Shown piece after piece: positions 24,012 to 31,147 of a DNA stretch of 64,000 bases (position 1 is its first letter; each line of letters opens with the position of its first letter). The position numbers and the translations under genes are program-made. The notes beneath the pieces are model-generated. The model worked only from the letters and a program-made list of their open reading frames with translations. It ran no database searches and had not been told where the DNA came from. Where the stretch lies: NCBI RefSeq assembly GCF_002920535.1, contig NZ_PQSS01000038.1:1-64000 (forward strand), read 5' to 3'. The stretch comes from Streptomyces sp. Ru71. GTDB taxonomy: Bacteria; Actinomycetota; Actinomycetes; Streptomycetales; Streptomycetaceae.

Positions 24012-24029
24012 CTGTATAACCGTATGCAG
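24012..24029. promoter_or_regulatory. Inverted repeat in the NCS1 permease-RpiR promoter region
   Basis: CTGTATAACCGTATGCAG: 7-bp arms CTGTATA/TATGCAG (one mismatch) around ACCG, 19 bp before the permease start. Probable operator. The surrounding 24000-24060 is AT-rich and includes TTGACA on the minus strand (24053-24058) and TAGACT on the plus strand (24038-24043). Confidence 0.5.
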
Positions 24030-24113
24030 GGTTCACGTAGACTGAATAAATTGTCAATGCCTCGGCGCTGTACTCTCCCGGGGCGGCGAGGACAACCGGA
24101 GGGGGAGTACGTC

Positions 24114-24956
24114 ATGAGCGCGACCGACAGCCCGGCGAGCCGGCTGCAGGCCCTCTTCGAGGGGCACCGGCTCACACCGACCCAGCGGCGCATCGCGCAC
24201 AGCATGGTCCGCCGGGCCGCCGACGTGCCCTTCCTGTCCAGCGTCGAGCTGGCCGAACTGGCCGGGGTCAGCCAGCCGTCGGTGACCCGCTTCGCCGTCG
24301 CCCTCGGCTTCGACGGCTACCCGGCGCTGCGCCGGCACCTGCGCGAGGTCGTGCCCGCCGAACCCGCCGCGAGCTCCGCCTCGTACAACGAGTACCAGCA
24401 GGCCGTCGAGGCCGAGATCGAGAACCTGCGGCACCTGGCGGACCTGCTCGCCGACCCGCGCCCGGTGCGGAAGGCCGGCCGCATCCTCGCCGCCTCCCGG
24501 CCGCTGCCGGTGCTGGGGCTGCGCGCGGCCGCCTCCCAGGCGTACGGCTTCGCCTACTTCGCCGCCAAGGTCCACCCGGACGTCCGGCTGCTCAACGAGG
24601 GCGGCACGATGATCCACGACCGGGTGGACGCCGCCGTGCACGCCGGGGCCACCGCCCTGCTGTGCTTCGCGCTGCCCCGCCATCCGCGCGAGGTCGTGGA
24701 GACCCTGGAGTACGCCAAGGAGGCCGGGCTGACCGTGGTCACCGTCGCCGACTCCGCCTTCGCGCCGGTCGCCAAGGTCTCCGACCTGCTGCTGCCCGCC
24801 GCCGTCGGCACCGGGCTCGCCTTCGACACCGCCTGTGCGCCGATGCTGCTCGGGCGGGTGCTGCTGGAGGCGATGGCCGACGAACTGCCGGACGCGCAGG
24901 CCCGCTTGGAGGACTTCGACACCAAGGCCGCGGCACGCGGGCTGTTCGTGGAGTGA
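24114..24956 (+). CDS. RpiR/MurR-family transcriptional regulator
   Basis: A 280-residue regulator. N-terminal RpiR-type helix-turn-helix (about residues 10-85) with LTPTQRRIAHSMV and VELAELAGVSQPSVTRFAVALGFDGYPALR; C-terminal SIS sugar-isomerase-like domain (about 115-245) with YFAAKVHPDVRLLN and ALLCFALPRHPREVVETLEYAKEAG. SIS domains usually bind phosphosugars, whereas the divergent neighbour is a nucleobase permease, so a nucleotide-derived effector is possible. ATG at 24114 follows GGAGGGGGAG; the very long upstream frame is an artefact. Confidence 0.91.
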   Translation: MSATDSPASRLQALFEGHRLTPTQRRIAHSMVRRAADVPFLSSVELAELAGVSQPSVTRFAVALGFDGYPALRRHLREVVPAEPAASSASYNEYQQAVEAEIENLRHLADLLADPRPVRKAGRILAASRPLPVLGLRAAASQAYGFAYFAAKVHPDVRLLNEGGTMIHDRVDAAVHAGATALLCFALPRHPREVVETLEYAKEAGLTVVTVADSAFAPVAKVSDLLLPAAVGTGLAFDTACAPMLLGRVLLEAMADELPDAQARLEDFDTKAAARGLFVE

Positions 24957-24967
24957 CCCCGGCGGGT

Positions 24968-24984
24968 TCTCAGATTCGTCTCAG
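24968..24984 (+). promoter_or_regulatory. TCTCAG direct repeats before the membrane protein gene
   Basis: TCTCAG occurs at 24968-24973 and 24979-24984, exactly 11 bp apart, about 10 bp upstream of a TAGCGT -10-like hexamer (24995-25000). Eleven-bp direct repeats at a -35 position are typical of OmpR/PhoB-type activator sites. Confidence 0.4.
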
Positions 24985-25039
24985 GTTCCGCCGCTAGCGT
25001 GTGCCCAGGCTTGCTGGATACGTGACACGGGAGGCTGAC

Positions 25040-25624
25040 GTGGCGCGCGGAGGACAGGGGCTGGCCCGGGTGGCCGTCGTCGTACGGGCCGGGGCGGCAC
25101 CGCTGTGGTGGCTCGGGGTGATCGCGGCCGGGACCGGGGCCGTACCGGAGGGACTGACCGGGCGCCGGATCGGCGTCCTCGCCGGGGCCGCGCTGTTCCT
25201 CGTCGCCGCGGCCGTGGTGGCCCTGGTCCGGCGCGGGCGGTACGCCGCCCTCGCCCGCGGCGTTGCCCGCGCGGGCAAGTACGACGTCCTGCAGGACCGG
25301 GCGGTGACCGTACGCGCCTGGCGCCGGGGCCACCGCTGGTGGCTGCTGCTCGCCTTCGCCGCCGCCCTCGGCTCCGCGTTCGCCGTGCCGGTGGCAGGCG
25401 GGCTGCTGCTCGCCGGGCTGGGCACCGGGCTGTGGCTGAAGGCCGCCTGGCTGGGACGGCGGGAGCGGGCCCAGGACGCGCTGCTGTGGGTGCGGGTCGA
25501 CTGGCTCGACCGGCACGGCGGGCGCCCCGCGGGCAAGGCGGTCGGGGGCTGGCGCGGCACGGGCGTCGCGGCGGGCGACGCGGCCCCGGGCGGGAGCCGC
25601 CGCCGCCCCGCGGCGCTCGTCTAG
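25040..25624 (+). CDS. Hypothetical membrane protein
   Basis: A 194-residue protein with about four hydrophobic helices in two pairs (about residues 14-34, 44-64, 98-118 and 120-138), separated by a basic cytosolic loop containing KYDVLQDRAVTVRAWRRGHRWW. The C-terminal tail is Gly/Arg/Ala-rich. No family recognised. GTG at 25040 has GGAGG 5 nt upstream, which decides the start over the longer frame at 25001. It ends 6 bp before the convergent roadblock operon. Confidence 0.75.
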   Translation: MARGGQGLARVAVVVRAGAAPLWWLGVIAAGTGAVPEGLTGRRIGVLAGAALFLVAAAVVALVRRGRYAALARGVARAGKYDVLQDRAVTVRAWRRGHRWWLLLAFAAALGSAFAVPVAGGLLLAGLGTGLWLKAAWLGRRERAQDALLWVRVDWLDRHGGRPAGKAVGGWRGTGVAAGDAAPGGSRRRPAALV

Positions 25625-25630
25625 CCGGCC

Positions 25631-26005
25631 TCAGACCTCCAGGTCCTGCTCGATCTTCTTCAGCTGGTGGCGGGCCATCGCCAGGTTGGCCCGCTTGGCG
25701 TCCAGGACCAGGTAGAGGAAGAGTCCGTTGCCGCTGCGGCCGCTGAGCAGGCGGATCAGGTGGTACTGGTCGGTGAGCGTGATCAGGATGTCCTCGATCT
25801 CCGCCTTGAGGCCGAGCATCTCCATGGTGCGCATCTTGGCGCGGATCACGTCGGTGTTGCCGGCGGCGGCGACGTTGAGGTCGAAGGTCTTGCTGCCGCC
25901 CATCGTGCCCAGGGCCATGCCGCTGGTGTAGTCGACGAGTGCGACGCCGGTCGCGCCCTCGATGGAGGCGAGGCATTCCTTCAGCGCGGTCTCGGTGTTG
26001 GCCAT
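25631..26005 (-). CDS. Roadblock/LC7-domain protein 1
   Basis: A 124-residue cytosolic protein that is essentially one roadblock/LC7 domain: MANTETALKECLASIEGATGVALVDYTSGMALGTMGG, a central DVIRAKMRTMEMLGLKAEIEDILITLTDQYHLIRLL, and a C-terminal helix LAMARHQLKKIEQDLEV. Family members are small regulators of Ras-like GTPases (MglB type) or scaffold subunits. Last gene of a four-gene minus-strand operon; no GTPase or histidine kinase lies in or beside the operon, unlike Streptomyces conservons. Confidence 0.88.
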   Translation of the reverse strand: MANTETALKECLASIEGATGVALVDYTSGMALGTMGGSKTFDLNVAAAGNTDVIRAKMRTMEMLGLKAEIEDILITLTDQYHLIRLLSGRSGNGLFLYLVLDAKRANLAMARHQLKKIEQDLEV

Positions 26006-26020
26006 GACGGTGATTACCTC

Positions 26021-26494
26021 TCAGTTTTCGGTGGTGGTGCGCGCGGTGACGGCCCGGGTGGGCAGCGGGCGCGTGGAGTGTCGAGGTGGGGTGGCGGGCC
26101 GGGCGGGCGCCTGCGCCAGCGCCTCGTGGGCGTCGACCAGCTCGCCGATCCGGGCGCCGGCGCGGCGTCCCTCCAGGTGCAGCCGGCCGACGTTGACGCG
26201 GTCCTCGGTGAGCAGGGTCAGCACGGCGTGACGGCCCGCCGCGTAGGTCGCGACATAGCCGCGCTCGCCGCGGATCAGCAGTTCGCGCAGCTCGCCCCGG
26301 CCGGTCGCCTCGGTCATGCCGATCGCGACCGCCAGCGTGGTGGCGGTGAGCGCGGACAGGCCGTCGGGTTCGACGCCGGGCGCGTCGTGGGCGAGGACCA
26401 GGCCGTCGCGCCCGGCCGCGACCGCGCCGGTCAGCTGGGGGAGGCGGGCACGCAGCCGGTGGAGCTCGGCGAGGATCTCGGGCTCGGCCGCCAT
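26021..26494 (-). CDS. Roadblock/LC7-domain protein 2
   Basis: A 157-residue MglB-like protein: residues 5-110 fit roadblock (LHRLRARLPQLTGAVAAGRDGLVLAHD, ALTATTLAVAIGMTEATGRGELRELLIRGERGYVATYAAG), followed by a basic, Pro/Thr-rich tail of about 35 residues. ATG at 26494 has GAGGAG 7 nt upstream; the longer frame is discarded. It lies 58 bp after the DUF4388-like gene and 15 bp before roadblock 1. The arrangement suggests a hetero-complex of the three roadblock proteins. Confidence 0.86.
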   Translation of the reverse strand: MAAEPEILAELHRLRARLPQLTGAVAAGRDGLVLAHDAPGVEPDGLSALTATTLAVAIGMTEATGRGELRELLIRGERGYVATYAAGRHAVLTLLTEDRVNVGRLHLEGRRAGARIGELVDAHEALAQAPARPATPPRHSTRPLPTRAVTARTTTEN

Positions 26495-26552
26495 CGGGGG
26501 TCTCCTCTCGGTGTCGGAATCGGTGCGGGGCTCGGCACGGGGGCGTGGCCGG

Positions 26553-27377
26553 TCAAAGGGCCTCCAGCGCATCCCTGACCCTCTTCAGCAAGGCGATGTG
26601 GGGATCGAAGTCGTCGGGCACGGCCTCCGGCAGGGCGGCCGGGGCCGGGGCCGGTGGCGGGAGCGGGGGCGGCGTGGTGAGCAGGCCGGCCGCGACCAGG
26701 CGCCGCACCTCCACCAGCGTCGGGAAGGCCCGCCGCCCCAGCGCCAGCGCGATGTCCGGCGCCGTGCGCACCCCGTCGACCAGGGCCAGTACGGCCGCCT
26801 GGCGGGCGGTGACCGAGGGCGCGGCGACCGGGTCGGTGCGCACCAGCGGCGCGCTGTCGGGGAGCGGATCGGGCCACAGCCGGTGCAGCAGCGCCCGGCG
26901 GCGCAGCACCTCCCGCTCCACGACGGCGACCGGTAACCCCGGCAGCGCGTCGCCGGGGCGCGGCGCGGCCCCGTAGTGGAACCGGCCCGGGCTGCTGCTG
27001 GGGGCCAGGGTGAAGTAGGCGGCGTCGTAGAGGGTCTGCAGATGGCAGATCTCGGCGCCGGCCGCGGTCAGGTGCCCGGCGTCCACCAGCAGCCGCGCGG
27101 TGCCGGCCGGGTCGCCCGCCGCACCGGCCGCCGCCCACCACTGCTCGGCGCTCAGCGCACCGCGGGCCGTGAGCAGCGCGCCCATACCGGGGGCGCGGGG
27201 GCTCTCGGCGTGCAGCACCAGGCCGTCGGCGAGGTGCAGGGTGCCGCCCTCGCGGACCAGGACACCGGTGGCGTGCTCGGCGGCGAGCCGGGTCAGCATC
27301 GGGGACAGGCCGCCCGCCGGCTCGTGTGCCGCTTTCTTCCGCAACGGCAGCGGGGGAGGGGCTTCGACCACGGTCAT
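26553..27377 (-). CDS. DUF4388/PATAN-like signalling protein
   Basis: A 274-residue cytosolic protein. Residues about 22-130 follow the DUF4388 pattern (GGLSPMLTRLAAEHATGVLVREGGTLHLADGLVLHAESP...GALLTARGALSAEQW), a module found in bacterial signalling proteins. A second helical segment (about 185-240, TARQAAVLALVDGVRTAPDIALALGRRAFPTLVEVRRLVAAGLL) resembles a winged helix. A Pro/Ala linker and a short C-terminal helix follow. Its ATG overlaps the upstream roadblock gene by ATGA, so translation is coupled. It may be the adaptor of a roadblock complex. Confidence 0.72.
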   Translation of the reverse strand: MTVVEAPPPLPLRKKAAHEPAGGLSPMLTRLAAEHATGVLVREGGTLHLADGLVLHAESPRAPGMGALLTARGALSAEQWWAAAGAAGDPAGTARLLVDAGHLTAAGAEICHLQTLYDAAYFTLAPSSSPGRFHYGAAPRPGDALPGLPVAVVEREVLRRRALLHRLWPDPLPDSAPLVRTDPVAAPSVTARQAAVLALVDGVRTAPDIALALGRRAFPTLVEVRRLVAAGLLTTPPPLPPPAPAPAALPEAVPDDFDPHIALLKRVRDALEAL

Positions 27378-27778
27378 CCCAGCACCAGCCGCCCGGCCAT
27401 CTCGCCCAGCCGGATGCGGGCCAGGGCGAGATTGCCGTCGGCGCGGGCCAGCCACAGGTGCAGCACCGCGCCGCTGTCGAACGGCGCCGGGACGAACCGC
27501 AGCAGGTGATAGCCGTCCCGGTTGCTGACGATCACGTCCTCGACCGGTGGGTCCGCGTCGTCCGGCCCGCCGCCGGAGGTGTCCGCCGCGGCGAAGGCGG
27601 GCTGCTCGGCGGCCAGCCGGGCCAGCTCGGCCACCTCCGCTGCGGCGGCCTCCGGGTCGCCGCCGGGGAACTCCCCGACGACACCCAGCGCCAGACCGCT
27701 GGTCCAGTCGACCAGGGCCGCACCGCGTGCGCCGGGCAGCCGCATGGCCTCCAGCAGGCACTCGTCGATTCCGGGCAC
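27374..27778 (-). CDS. Roadblock/LC7-like protein 3 (operon leader)
   Basis: A 134-residue protein with the roadblock core MPGIDECLLEAMRLPGARGAALVDWTSGLALGVVGEFPGG, a central helix, VEDVIVSNRDGYHLLRFVP and VLHLWLARADGNLALARIRLGEMAG. It closely parallels roadblock 1 (VDYTSG versus VDWTSG; NLAMARHQL versus NLALARIRL), suggesting duplication. GTG at 27778 follows GGAGGGGAG. First gene of the operon, whose promoter must lie within 27779-27945. Confidence 0.82.
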   Translation of the reverse strand: MPGIDECLLEAMRLPGARGAALVDWTSGLALGVVGEFPGGDPEAAAAEVAELARLAAEQPAFAAADTSGGGPDDADPPVEDVIVSNRDGYHLLRFVPAPFDSGAVLHLWLARADGNLALARIRLGEMAGRLVLG

Positions 27779-27945
27779 CGTCGCTCCCCTCCACCTGGGG
27801 TCCGGGCGAGTGACGACGACACTACGCACCGTACGGAGAGCCCGTGAGCGTTCTGGCATTTTCCAGCGGAACATGCCGAGCGCGGACTAGTGTGGGTCAA
27901 CTGAGCGCATGTTCGGCTCCGTTGACCCGTGCGGGGGAGGCCCGC

Positions 27946-29319
27946 TCAGCCGCGCCCGGGTGCGCGCAGGGTGGTGAGCGCGTCGGCGTGCGCCCCGCCG
28001 GACTCGGCGACGATCTCGGCGACCGTCTGCGGCTCCCGTACGACCGCGAAGGCCACGCCCCCGTCCGCGTCCGGCGCGAAGCCGTGGATGCCGGGCCGCG
28101 CCAGGGAGTTGTAGGCGTAGTGGTGCGCGAAGTAGTACGCGCCGGTGTCCAGCGCCGCCGCGTAGTCGCCCTGCTCCAGCAGCGGCAGCGCCTGCTCCCG
28201 GGCCAGCAGGTCCCCCGCGAAGCACGCCGGCCCCGCCACGTCCTGCACGACGGCCGGCCCCTCCTTGGGCCGCCCCTTCGCGTCGTACGCGGCGATCCTC
28301 AGCGGCCAGGCGCCCGGCGCGTACACGGTGCGCGTGGCCACCTGCACGCCCGCGTGCGTCACCGCCACCGGCCGCCCGCCCGCGCTCTTGGCGTACTCCA
28401 CCCGCGCCACCACCGTGCCGTGCTTGGCCAGCAGCGACCTGCCGAACTCGGTGACCAGCCCGTAGCGCCCGTCGAACAGCCCCGGCACCGTGTCCCGCAG
28501 CAGTCGCGCGTACTCGGCGTACGTCGGCGCCGTCGCGTCGGAGGCGAAGTTCACCGGCAGCCCGCCGCCGATGTCCAGGGTGTCGACCTGCCGCCGCCCG
28601 GCCCGCTCGTTGATCTCCTCCGCGAGCCCGTAGCTCTCGGCCACGCCCTGCGCCATCAGCGACAGCGGGATGCCCTGCGACCCGGTGTGCGTGTGCAGCC
28701 GGGTCAGCCACGGCCGCTCCAGATACGCCCGCACCACCCACTCCCGGGCCCCCTCGTCGCGCAGCGCCACCCCGAACTTGGAGGTGGCGGTCGCGGTGGA
28801 GAGGGCCTCGATGGAGCCGCCGCCGACCTGCGGGTTGACCCGGATGCCGAGCGGTGAGCCGCTGGTGGAGCCCCTCATCAGCGCGTCCAGGCGCTCCAGC
28901 TCCTGCGGGTTGTCCGCGTTCACCGCGATGCCCAGGGCCAGCGCCTCCCGCAGCTCGGCCGGGGTCTTGGCCGGCGAGTCCAGCACCGTGGCCGTGGCGG
29001 GCACCCCGGCCGCGCGCGCCAGCGCCAGCTCGCCCGGGCTCGCCACCTCCGCGCCGACGCCCTCCTCCCACAGCAGCCGCACCACCGGCACCAGCGGGGT
29101 CGCCTTCACCGCGAAGGCGTGCAGCACCGGGGTGCCCGCCGGGACGACCGCCTCGAACGCCGCCCGCAGCGCCGCCGCCGAGCGGCGGATGCCGGTGACG
29201 TCGAGCAGTGCGACCAGCGGTGCGTCCGGGCCCAGCAGCCCCTGTTCCACCGCGGCCCGCACCGCCTCGTCCCGCCGGGCCGCGCGCTCCCGGGCCTCGG
29301 TGTCCTCGTCGTACCGCAC
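27946..29319 (-). CDS. Fold-III PLP decarboxylase, LysA-like but divergent
   Basis: A 457-residue protein with an alanine-racemase-fold PLP barrel and C-terminal beta domain, most like diaminopimelate decarboxylases. PLP lysine is Lys72 in HAFAVKAT. HTHTGSQG, LDIGGGLPVNF (phosphate-binding Gly loop) and YAYNSLARPG are conserved-type segments. Two signatures differ: the usual EPGR is EFGR, and the C-E-x-x-D stretch at the dimer interface is CFAGD. The substrate may therefore be another diamino acid or amino acid. GTG at 29319 has AGGAGGGG upstream. It diverges from the hut operon; it need not be part of it. Confidence 0.8.
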   Translation of the reverse strand: MRYDEDTEARERAARRDEAVRAAVEQGLLGPDAPLVALLDVTGIRRSAAALRAAFEAVVPAGTPVLHAFAVKATPLVPVVRLLWEEGVGAEVASPGELALARAAGVPATATVLDSPAKTPAELREALALGIAVNADNPQELERLDALMRGSTSGSPLGIRVNPQVGGGSIEALSTATATSKFGVALRDEGAREWVVRAYLERPWLTRLHTHTGSQGIPLSLMAQGVAESYGLAEEINERAGRRQVDTLDIGGGLPVNFASDATAPTYAEYARLLRDTVPGLFDGRYGLVTEFGRSLLAKHGTVVARVEYAKSAGGRPVAVTHAGVQVATRTVYAPGAWPLRIAAYDAKGRPKEGPAVVQDVAGPACFAGDLLAREQALPLLEQGDYAAALDTGAYYFAHHYAYNSLARPGIHGFAPDADGGVAFAVVREPQTVAEIVAESGGAHADALTTLRAPGRG

Positions 29320-29420
29320 GTGTCTTCCCCTCCTGTCGCCTGTGGGTCGCTCCCTGCCGTGCCTGCGTGCCTGCATCCAGCCAAACACCCGCGGCGCGCG
29401 GACGCGGCGGCTCCGAGGTG

Positions 29421-29449
29421 TTGACTAGTTCTATTCAGAAAGCCAGGAT
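29421..29449 (+). promoter_or_regulatory. hut operon promoter
   Basis: TTGACT (29421-29426), 17-nt spacer, CAGGAT (29444-29449), with a predicted start near 29456 and an AGGAGG ribosome site at 29471-29476. A strong housekeeping-type match. Confidence 0.7.
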
Positions 29450-29456
29450 GTGAATA
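29432..29456. promoter_or_regulatory. Inverted repeat overlapping the hut promoter
   Basis: TATTCA (29432-29437) and TGAATA (29451-29456) are perfect 6-bp inverted arms 13 nt apart, spanning the spacer, -10 and start site. Likely operator for histidine/urocanate-responsive control. Confidence 0.5.
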
Positions 29457-29482
29457 TCCGTAGTAACCGCAGGAGGCAGACG

Positions 29483-31147
29483 ATGTCGGGACCCCGCCCC
29501 GTACGAGCACCGCGTGGCACCGAGCTGAGCGCGCAGGGCTGGCAGCAGGAGGCCGCCCTGCGGATGCTGCAGAACAACCTCGACCCCGAGGTCGCCGAGC
29601 ACCCCGACAAGCTCGTCGTCTACGGCGGTACCGGCAAGGCCGCCCGCGACTGGCGCTCCTTCGACGCCATGGTCCGCACCCTGCAGGGCCTCAAGGCCGA
29701 CGAGACCATGCTGGTCCAGTCCGGCCGCCCGGTCGGCGTCATGCAGACCCACGAGTGGGCGCCGCGCGTCCTCATCGCCAACTCCAACCTGGTCGGCGAC
29801 TGGGCCAACTGGGAGGAGTTCCGCCGCCTGGAGCAGCTCGGCCTGACCATGTACGGCCAGATGACCGCCGGCTCCTGGATCTACATCGGCACCCAGGGCA
29901 TCCTCCAGGGCACCTACGAGACCTTCGCCGCCGTCGCCGCGAAGAAGTTCGGCGGCACCCTGGCCGGCACCATCACCCTCACCGCCGGCCTCGGCGGCAT
30001 GGGCGGCGCCCAGCCCCTCGCCGTGACCATGAACGACGGCGTCGCCATCTGCATCGACTGCGACCCGCGCGCCATCGACCGCCGCATCGAGCACCGCTAC
30101 CTCGACGTGAAGGCCGACTCCCTCGACCACGCCCTCCAGCTCGCCACCGAGGCCCGCGACCAGCGCAGGCCGCTGTCCATCGGCGTCCTCGGCAACGCCG
30201 CCGAGCTGGTCCCGCAGCTGCTCGCCATGGGCGCCCCCATCGACATCGTCACCGACCAGACCTCCGCCCACGACCCGCTGTCCTACCTGCCCGTCGGCAT
30301 CGCCTTCGAGGACATGGCCGACGCCGCCGCCAAGGACCCGGCCGGCTTCACCACCCGCGCCCGCGAGTCCATGGCGAAGCACGTCGAGGCGATGGTCGGC
30401 TTCCTGGACGCCGGCGCCGAGGTCTTCGACTACGGCAACTCCATCCGCGGCGAGGCCCAGCTGGCCGGCTACGACCGCGCCTTCGCCTTCCCCGGCTTCG
30501 TCCCCGCCTACATCCGCCCGCTGTTCTGCGAGGGCAAGGGCCCGTTCCGGTGGGCCGCCCTGTCCGGCGACCCCGCCGACATCGCCAAGACCGACAAGGC
30601 GATCCTCGACCTGTTCCCGCAGAACGAGTCCCTGGCCCGCTGGATCAAGATGGCCGGCGAGCGCGTCCACTTCCAGGGCCTGCCCGCCCGCATCTGCTGG
30701 CTCGGCTACGGCGAGCGCGACAAGGCCGGCGAGCGCTTCAACGACATGGTCGCCTCCGGTGAGCTGGCCGCGCCGATCGTCATCGGCCGCGACCACCTCG
30801 ACTGCGGCTCCGTCGCCTCCCCCTACCGGGAGACCGAGGCCATGCTCGACGGCTCCGACGCCATCGCCGACTGGCCGCTGCTCAACGCCATGGTCAACGT
30901 GGCCTCCGGCGCCTCCTGGGTCTCCCTGCACCACGGCGGCGGCGTCGGCATGGGCCGCTCCATCCACGCCGGCCAGGTCACCGTCGCCGACGGCACGCCG
31001 CTGGCCGGCGAGAAGATCCGCCGCGTGCTGACCAACGACCCCGGCATGGGCGTCATCCGGCACGTCGACGCCGGCTACGACATCGCCGAGAACGTCGCCG
31101 AGCAGCGCGGGGTGCGGGTGCCGATGCGTGAGGGTGACGGGGCGTGA
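29483..31147 (+). CDS. hutU: Urocanate hydratase
   Basis: Converts urocanate to 4-imidazolone-5-propionate in histidine catabolism, with NAD+ as an electrophilic cofactor. The 554-residue length is normal. Recognised segments include the N-terminal NLDPEVAEHPDKLVVYGGTGKAARDW, the NAD-binding GTLAGTITLTAGLGGMGGAQPLAVTMNDG near 170-198, the conserved cysteine region KGPFRWAALSGDPADIAKTD, and HHGGGVGMGRSIHAGQV near the C terminus. ATG at 29483 follows AGGAGG. The stop overlaps the next start (GTGA). First gene of a four-gene hut operon without hutH. Confidence 0.97.
   Translation: MSGPRPVRAPRGTELSAQGWQQEAALRMLQNNLDPEVAEHPDKLVVYGGTGKAARDWRSFDAMVRTLQGLKADETMLVQSGRPVGVMQTHEWAPRVLIANSNLVGDWANWEEFRRLEQLGLTMYGQMTAGSWIYIGTQGILQGTYETFAAVAAKKFGGTLAGTITLTAGLGGMGGAQPLAVTMNDGVAICIDCDPRAIDRRIEHRYLDVKADSLDHALQLATEARDQRRPLSIGVLGNAAELVPQLLAMGAPIDIVTDQTSAHDPLSYLPVGIAFEDMADAAAKDPAGFTTRARESMAKHVEAMVGFLDAGAEVFDYGNSIRGEAQLAGYDRAFAFPGFVPAYIRPLFCEGKGPFRWAALSGDPADIAKTDKAILDLFPQNESLARWIKMAGERVHFQGLPARICWLGYGERDKAGERFNDMVASGELAAPIVIGRDHLDCGSVASPYRETEAMLDGSDAIADWPLLNAMVNVASGASWVSLHHGGGVGMGRSIHAGQVTVADGTPLAGEKIRRVLTNDPGMGVIRHVDAGYDIAENVAEQRGVRVPMREGDGA

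Noticed and set aside
22254..24113. Long N-terminal extension of the RpiR regulator
   Set aside because: Antisense shadow of the permease and membrane-protein genes; a strong ribosome site and ATG at 24114 define the real start.
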